From positions 1-11,262 of the forward strand of contig RXOD01006103.1 in assembly GCA_005223375.1 (NCBI GenBank): DNA of 11,262 nucleotides, given 5' to 3'. A program made the position numbers and the translations under genes. The stretch comes from Amoebophrya sp. AT5.2. Taxonomy: Eukaryota; Sar; Dinophyceae; Syndiniales; Amoebophryaceae. The notes beneath the pieces are model-generated. The model was not told where the DNA came from. It made no database searches and saw nothing but the letters and a program-made list of their open reading frames with translations. Of the stretch, positions 1-5,312 are shown piece after piece (within the stretch, counting starts at the first letter, position 1; the number at the start of each line of letters is the position of its first letter).

Positions 1-263
1 GTGCTCGCGCCTCCTGGCAATCGCGAGGCATGGATCCCAGAACATCGAGCGGGTCGCTCGTGGCGTCCGGTTTTTGAAAGGTGTCGCAAAAGATGCATTG
101 GCTTGACCTGTAACTGGAAACCCGACGTTCTGAAGTGTGGGCCGGACGGAGTATGCGTGCTGCGGAAAGTGCCGGACTTTGAGGAGAAGACAAACATGCT
201 CACGCTCCGAAACTTCGACTACTGGGAGCGCAGCAAGATGTGCGCGGCACTCGCGGGGGTCAG
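1..263 (+). CDS. Cysteine-rich protein, internal exon (copy 1), 5' truncated by the window
   Basis: Family not recognised. Frame 1 is open from the first base to an in-frame TAA at 265-267, but the exon more likely ends at 263, where CAG|GTAAGC is an excellent 5' splice site (phase 2). The peptide has spaced cysteines (CRKRC, LTC, LKCGPDGVC) and then a polar segment ending NFDYWERSKMCAALAG. Compared with the second copy at 9710-9975, the coding frame shows several third-position synonymous changes (for example GTT/GTG, TGT/TGC, GAC/GAT) and one in-frame 3-base indel. That pattern supports real coding under constraint. The second copy suggests a secreted protein, because its upstream exon has a hydrophobic leader. 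The true 5' border of this exon lies outside the window. Confidence 0.55.
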
Positions 264-800
264 GTAAGCTGGCTCGGGAGCGGAGAGGCGCGAGATTCGA
301 GCAGCTACAGCAGGTCGTAGGAGCGAAGGGAGTACAAGGGAGAAGTAGCAGGGAGTAGGAGGCAAACGCAAAAGCGAAAACGAAATAACACAAGAATGCG
401 GCGACTAAACCAGCGAAATTGATAGACCTAGCAGGATACAGATGGTAGAGTTCTTACAGAGACCGACACTACTTCAATGCAAATGTACTATTTTGACAAC
501 AGCAGCCGAAAAACTGCAACAGAACCAGCACTACGGAGAAGAACGTCATTGCCAAACTGAATTCCTAGAATGTAACCAAGCGAAGGCGAACTTCTGTACA
601 ATGCCGACAAAAAAAAGTTGGAAAATAATCTAGATACACGTCAGGCAGAGCAATTCCAATTCGTAGAAAGCGCAGACGAGCTGTCGATCTCGATGTATAC
701 TCGATGTATAGTGCGCGCATGAGGCGCAGATGTGTACCCGAGGGGAGCAAAATCAAGTGTAGTATTCTATTCGTTCTTCTAGTGCATTTCGATTTCTTAG
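264..800 (+). other. Intron of the Cys-rich gene, copy 1
   Basis: It starts GTAAGC at 264 and ends TTTCTTAG at 800, a canonical GT-AG pair. Nearly the whole 537 bp also occurs at 9976-10519 in the second copy. A small internal exon may be hidden here: TTCTTACAG ends at 459 and GTACTA begins at 485, leaving 25 bases (460-484) that would shift the reading phase from 2 to 0. Splicing cannot be proven from sequence. Confidence 0.5.
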
Positions 801-992
801 GCAACAAACTCAAACACGAAGAACGCCGAGACTGTCGCTGGACCCGTTTCGAAGATGCCGAGTCTGCACGAAACCGGGTTCGCGGTCACCCGGTCCGTCA
901 GTCGCCTCCACGAGATGCAGTCGGGGAAGTACTTGGAGGAATGGAAGAGAAGACGCGCCGCGGCCGCGCCGGAGCGATCGGGTAAGCCATGA
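801..992 (+). CDS. Terminal exon of the Cys-rich gene, copy 1 (frame tentative)
   Basis: Read in phase 0 from 801, the exon gives 63 residues and stops at TGA 990-992. The product starts ATNSNTKNAETV, contains SLHETGFAVTRSVSRLHEMQ and ends in a basic, Ala-rich tail (KRRRAAAAPERSGKP). This frame looks more protein-like than the other two. Phase 0 needs the optional 25-base microexon in the preceding intron; direct splicing from 263 would instead use the frame beginning at 802 (RQQTQTRR). A GTAAGC at 982 could also be a donor to a further exon. After about base 854 the sequence no longer matches the second copy, so the two C-termini differ. No known domain was recognised. Confidence 0.35.
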   Translation, partial: ATNSNTKNAETVAGPVSKMPSLHETGFAVTRSVSRLHEMQSGKYLEEWKRRRAAAAPERSGKP

Positions 993-1632
993 AGATGGAG
1001 AAGAACAAGCCGCGAACCGAATACTAGTACTCATGATTGATACGCCGTAGAAGTTCGCTCATCAGCGTGCAGCTCTGATATGCGCTCGTCGCTGCTCCGC
1101 CCGGTGTTCTGTCTCGAAGTTTATTTATGGGTTCCTTCGTCGCCTGTCCGTCTGTCTGTCTGATCGGGATCGGGTTGGGAGTTTTCATGATTGTCGTCGG
1201 CGGGTGATCGTAAGGGGTGCTCAATTGATGCGGGGCGACGAATGATCTGGTGCGGGCTTCGTGAGATCTGGTTCTCGGGATATCGTCGTGGGCAGGGCTG
1301 GTTCCGAAGATGCCAAAGAAAAACTTCGTACGTACACCTCTAGTTGCGTAAAAGTAAATCATCATCATCATCATTATCGTCCAGCTTCACTTTTTTGCTG
1401 CGTCAAACTCCCAAGCACTTATGTGACCACAGTGAGCAGACACGCGAACTTGAACTGGGCGGGGTTAGCGAACTCGAACTTGAACTAGCAGAGAGACGGA
1501 AAAGTATGTGATTTCAATTGAAAAACCCCCTTTCGAAGTCAACATCTAGCTGTTCTTTCCGACTCATCTCTCTCGACTAAAGACATCTAGATCGATAACG
1601 CAGCAGACTGCAGGGACCCAGGATAGAAGGAA
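993..1632. other. Gene-free stretch upstream of the 1633 ORF
   Basis: No convincing coding frame or RNA gene was seen. It contains a short CAT trinucleotide run (about 1359-1373), a CTGT/CTGTC-rich run near 1145-1160, and the 12-mer CGAACTTGAACT twice (1445-1456 and 1475-1486). It probably holds the 3' end region of the upstream gene and the promoter/5' UTR of the 1633 gene. Confidence 0.4.
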
Positions 1633-1839
1633 ATGGGCCGCTTGGGAGTGCTGACGGCCACGACGGGCGCCCTCGTCGGCGTGCTGTGGGCGGTCGTCCT
1701 GGCCTCCGGATTCAGGCACGAATCCGAATCCGAATGGAGCGACGAGCCGCTCGAAGACGAACCCGTCGAGTACCTCCATTCTCGCACGACACCCTCGAGC
1801 ATCGATGGGATCGCCCCTTCCTTTCTCGTCGCGCCGCAG
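1633..1839 (+). CDS. First exon of a secreted protein with signal peptide and Ser/Glu-rich segment
   Basis: Opens with ATG in a good context (GAAATGG) and encodes a clear signal peptide. The N-terminus is MGRLGVLTA followed by a hydrophobic core (GALVGVLWAVVLAS) to about residue 25, then an acidic mature region with ESESEWSDEPLEDEP. The open frame runs on to 1887, but CGCCGCAG|GTACCT at 1839/1840 is a likely phase 0 donor. The motif ESEWSDEPLE recurs in the next candidate exon, an apparent exon duplication. The product family is not recognised. This exon may be the 5' end of the M16-like gene downstream (phases permit it) or of a small separate gene. Confidence 0.5.
1725..1747 (+). repeat. 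23-bp exact direct repeat (pairs with 2148-2170)
   Basis: The same 23 bases recur at 2148-2170, 423 bp downstream and in the same frame, encoding ESEWSDE in both places. Weaker similarity continues downstream (CCTCGAGCAT, TTCCTTTCT), so a block of about 100 bp appears duplicated. Confidence 0.85.
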
Positions 1840-2088
1840 GTACCTGCTATCCTTTGGTCGTTTTTACCCACAAAAATAGTAAATTAAAGGTCTCGCGGGC
1901 GGTCGCCTAAATCATCGCGCTCGCCGACTGCTATGAATATCTGTTTGTTCTTTGAGATCTAAGGGCTTGGAACGATCTTTTTTCTCGTGCACACCCGTTC
2001 GCACCTTCTCGTCCTTTGACTCATGTTTTTTGCGGCAGTGAGTCCTTCTGAAACGGCTGTAATAATAGCCGTTTCTACCCGACGTGAG

Positions 2089-2237
2089 GCTGTTCCCCGG
2101 CGCGGCGAGAAAGGAAGTGGGGTCGCGCTCGAGGGGTTCGTCGCTCTCGAATCCGAATGGAGCGACGAGCCCCTCGAGCATGACGCCACCGAGCTTGGCG
2201 CCACTTCCTTTCTTGCCTCGATAGCTGCTCTTCTTTG
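2089..2237 (+). CDS. Candidate second exon of the signal-peptide gene (repeat of the ESEWSDEPLE block)
   Basis: An acceptor at CCCGACGTGAG (ending 2088) gives phase 0, matching the donor at 1839. The frame reads AVPRRGEKGSGV, then ESEWSDEPLEHDATELGATSFLAS, and ends at a GTGATG donor at 2238 in phase 2. The following exon starts in phase 2, so the joined frame stays open. A 23-base block at 2148-2170 is identical to 1725-1747, and the downstream SFLAS echoes SFLVAP of exon 1. Much of the exon is also a DNA hairpin (2110-2211), so this may instead be a mobile or structured repeat that happens to be open. Moderate to low certainty. Confidence 0.35.
2110..2211. repeat. Inverted repeat / hairpin within the ESEWSDEPLE block
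   Basis: Bases 2127-2146 pair with 2160-2179 (20 bp, one mismatch) around a 13-base loop, and 2110-2120 pair perfectly with 2201-2211 (11 bp). The left arm is a reverse copy of the same block found forward at 1737-1747 and 2160-2170, so one module exists in three copies, one of them inverted. Confidence 0.8.
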
Positions 2238-2330
2238 GTGATGTCTCCTTCGAAGTTTAAGTACAGGTAGCAGCTCTCTTGCAAGTTCAGTACTAAAAAT
2301 AGACTGCGCCCGATATTAGAATGTGATTAG

Positions 2331-2451
2331 GAGGCGGCGACAAACCATCGCTCGGCTCTTCATTAAACAGGAGCCGGCGCACGAGCACGAGCACGACGTC
2401 AAAGATGAAGAAAAAGGGGGCACCGTCAACGTGGCGGATGCGCGTGAAGAC
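2331..2451 (+). CDS. Candidate third exon, basic then acidic/His-rich segment
   Basis: An acceptor GTGATTAG ends at 2330 and a donor GTACGG starts at 2452. The exon enters in phase 2 and leaves in phase 0. It reads RRRQTIARLFIKQEP, then AHEHEHDVKDEEKGG and VNVADARED. Frame and splice motifs fit the exon ending at 2237. No domain was recognised. The exon could continue into the candidate exon at 2993, which starts in phase 0, linking this gene to the M16-like gene. That link is inference. Confidence 0.35.
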
Positions 2452-2992
2452 GTACGGACTTTAACACTTACAATATATCTTTGCATGATTTACTACTTTG
2501 AAGATACGGAACTACGTCTTACTTTTGTGACCAACGGCTCTCATTTCATATGAAAGCGAGGATGCGGTCCGCAGGAGGTCACGGGCATCAGTAGATTTAG
2601 AAGGTGATGCTAGTGTATCAACAGTGATGTCACGGTCGCTCCGACTAGGCACACAGGAGCTGCATGATGGGGTGATGTAGTAGGGTGGACGACTACAACA
2701 GGTCAGGTGGATGATCTACGGCAAAGGTGGTCGCTGCAGCGACCCAGCTATCGTCAGCGGTGATAAAGAAAATGATGAGCTGTTGAGTTTATTATATGTC
2801 TGTGTTTTACTATCTTGCTAGAAGTAGAAGGAGCAGACGCACATTGCTTGGTGGCGTCATAGTCATTGCGCGCTGCATGGACCAGAACCAGATTTGAATC
2901 ATCCGAACAGGGCCGAGCCGGTGACTTCACGCCCGATCTCCCGGTCTCAGACTTAAGGGAGGAAGCAACCTACTTTCCTGCCATTGCCTTAG
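2452..2992. other. Probable intron or intergenic stretch before the M16-like gene
   Basis: No supported exon was seen. Stops are frequent in all + frames except a 2866-3111 frame without family resemblance. If 2331-2451 and the exon at 2993 belong to one transcript, this is a 541-bp GTACGG...CTTAG intron. Otherwise it contains the promoter and start exon of the M16-like gene. Confidence 0.3.
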
Positions 2993-3089
2993 AGTCTCGT
3001 GCGGTGTCTGGTATTTGGCCCCGTTGTACTCCTGCTACTTGGGGGGGGGCAGGCGCTGCAAAGCGACGGCCGCGAGACGCCGAGAATTT
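2993..3089 (+). CDS. Candidate leader exon of the M16-like gene (signal-peptide-like)
   Basis: After the acceptor ATTGCCTTAG (ending 2992) the frame reads SLVRCLVFGPVVLLLLGGGQ and then ALQSDGRETPRI. That is a typical basic-hydrophobic-small-residue signal peptide shape. There is no in-frame ATG before it, so the start codon would have to come from an upstream exon, or the segment is internal. A donor GTCAGC at 3090 (phase 1) joins in frame to the acceptor ending TTTTTTTAG at 3147, giving a 58-base intron. Donors at 3096 and 3099 are equally in phase. Both border choices are tentative. Confidence 0.35.
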
Positions 3090-3147
3090 GTCAGCGTCGT
3101 CTCGTATATAATTTGTTTTTGAATTATTTCGCCAGGTATTTTTTTAG

Positions 3148-5312
3148 TCTCGACTGCAGGTGCAGCCGATGCCGACTTAGGAATCGGTGCCAGAAATAGC
3201 TCTGAAAGCGGGTTCTTCCCCCCTCTATCCTGCGTGCGCAAATTCCGCGCGCTGACGTTGAAAAACGGTGTGGACGTGCTGCTCGTGCAGGATCCCCTCG
3301 CGCCCCGGGCCGCGCTCGCTGTCAACTTCGGCGTTGGTTCCATCAATAAACCCGAGGATTTGCCGGGCCTCAACTATTTGATGCAGCATACGGTGTGGCG
3401 CGGCGGGGCGGATTTCCGAAAACTGGTTCAAGACCAGTATGGCGGCGGCGTGGGCGCCATGGAGTACCCGGACAAGACGGCGCTCGCTAGAGCAGACTTT
3501 GCGCCCAATTTCCTGGACGAGGTGGCGGCAGGAGTTGCTGATTACATTCAGCCCGCCACTCTGACGAATATTACCCACGACGATCTGCGGTCGGGAATCG
3601 TCGCGATTGACAATGATCACAAGTATATCCAGCAGAGCCAGAATGCACGACTGGATGCTCTCTTGCGGTGGAACAGTGCACGCGAGGAGAACGCGCATAG
3701 CCATCATCGGCAAGGAAGCGAGCGGACCTTCACTCAGCCTGGCCTCGACGTCCTCGCACGGCTGCGCGAGCACCATGAAGCGTACTACTGCCCCAGGAAC
3801 ATGCACCTTGTAATCCGCGCAACGCTGTCCTTGAACGAAATGGAGAGTGTCGCAAAAAGTCGCTTCGGCTTCGAAAGGGAGTGCAGCAGCGCCGCGCCGC
3901 CGCCGACTACGTCGTCGGAGCTGCCTTCTGGGAGCCAGCTGCAGCTCGATGCTGTTGCGCGGGCGGACCGCGGCACGGAAGCCTCGACGAGCGGCCTCTC
4001 CGCCGATGGCCGATGCCCGGCCGCCACGGAGCCAGCAGCCAGCCCGGTGGCTCTGTACCGACCCCCCCGGGCCGCGCAGCAAGAGAGAGACTGGGGCGAG
4101 GCGTTTCCGGCGGAGAAACTCGGAAAAGAATTTCTCACGAAGGCAACGGAACGGCCAGAAATTCGTATCCTGTTCCCCATACGCATCCCCGACTTCGACC
4201 GAAAGGAGGATCGCTACAAGCTCTTTGCCTTCCTCGCCTACGTTTTTCTCGATTCGGACAACTCTTTGCAGAACGTGCTGAAAAGGGAATCTTTCGTCGA
4301 GGACATTTTTCCGGAGTACACATATTTGAGGCCAGGCTCTTTTGTGATGCTGCATCTGATGCTAACCGACGCGGCGGATAAAAGTTCGGAGCGGCGGGCG
4401 CTGTTGTGGAAAACGTTGTTTGAATGGTTTGGACACCTGGCGGGCCAGACGGAGGACGCGCTGCGTACGTTTCTCGAGAAGATTCAGTAGGTCCAAGCGG
4501 TTAGATTCAAATACGCGGAGCGCGGGGGCGTCGCGGACTACGACAGTTTGGCCGGAAATCTGATGTACTACGAGCGGCGGGCGTTGGTGAGTGGTCCCTT
4601 TGGCGTGGTTGCCGACGTTTCGGCGTGCCTCGCGCGGGCGTTTTTGAAATCGTTCACGCCGGACAACATGAGCTACGCCTACGCAACGAAGGAGCAGAGC
4701 AACCTGCGGTTTTCAGCAGAGAACAACCGCACCCTGCCGTTCTACGACTTGCGCTACACGGAGTCCGCCATCGACAAAGCTGGCCTGGTGCAAACCACGA
4801 GCGCTGCTCTCAAAGTCTCGCTTCCCAAGCCAATCCCCAAGGAGGTAGTGCCGAGCTTGGAGCAAGAACTTCTGCCCACGATGGACCAGAAAGAGATCCC
4901 CATTCTCCTGCCTGGCGCCGACCTCTACTTCTACGGGCCCCAACCGAACCTGGAGCAGCCCAGGGTGAAACTGCAGTTCCGTCTCAAGGACGTGGAGGTC
5001 ATGGACCGTTTCTCGACCGCGTCTGGCTTCGGTGCGAGCTTCTCTGACGCCACCGGTACCACTGGTCTTGCTTCTTGCGCGCACGTCTCGCTCCGTTGCA
5101 GAGTGCTTGGCAGCATTCGCGATAGAGTGGTGGGGCGGCTCCTGGACCCCCTCATGAACGACTACGGGCGTGTCGGCAGCTCGGGGGGTCTATCGACCAT
5201 CGCCTCGGGCATGGAGTTCCTGTTCGAGGGCTTCCCGAACCAGATGGAACTCATGATGCAGACGGTCTTAAGCGAAAGGGAGATGAAGCCCATATCTTCG
5301 AGCGAGAAGTCG
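3148..5312 (+). CDS. M16-like gene, large exon (N-terminal two domains and start of third)
   Basis: The frame is open from 3123 to 4487, has TAG at 4488, and is open again to 5354 in the same frame. M16 similarity runs across the TAG, from EKIQ before it to VRFKYAERGGVADYDSLAGN after it, matching the equivalent nardilysin/insulysin segment without a gap. Residues about 220-285 form a low-complexity insertion (Ser/Ala/Pro/Thr-rich). The third domain includes LLDPLMNDYGRVGSSGGLS, comparable to LNEYAYDAELAGL of insulysin. The exon probably ends at 5312 before GTGGGA (phase 0). An alternative junction, atgAA/aaACG near 5288 and 5881, would shorten the linker and fit the family alignment better, but is not GT-AG. 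Confidence 0.7.

Larger units (their letters stand above)
1..854 (+). repeat. Long direct repeat, copy 1 (pairs with 9710-10572)
   Basis: By eye the segment is nearly identical to 9710-10572, with scattered substitutions and a few small indels. It covers the exon, the whole intron and the first about 50 bases of the last exon. Similar conservation in intron and exon points to a recent duplication or gene conversion. Copy 1 may extend upstream of the window. Confidence 0.9.

Noticed and set aside
1024..1374. 116-residue minus-strand ORF starting with a Met run
   Set aside because: The Met run is the antisense of a CAT simple repeat. Low-complexity product and no supporting signals.
3225..4355. 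376-residue open frame on the minus strand
   Set aside because: Antisense to the M16-like exon; GC-rich codons keep the opposite frame open. No family resemblance.
3847..4381. Two long + strand ORFs (144 and 166 residues) in other frames
   Set aside because: Both overlap the M16 exon out of frame, are Arg/Ser/Ala-rich, and match nothing.
4480..4509. 23-base excision between the two AGATTCA repeats
   Set aside because: Removing 23 bases shifts the frame out of the M16 similarity. Only the 18-base GT-AG version keeps it.
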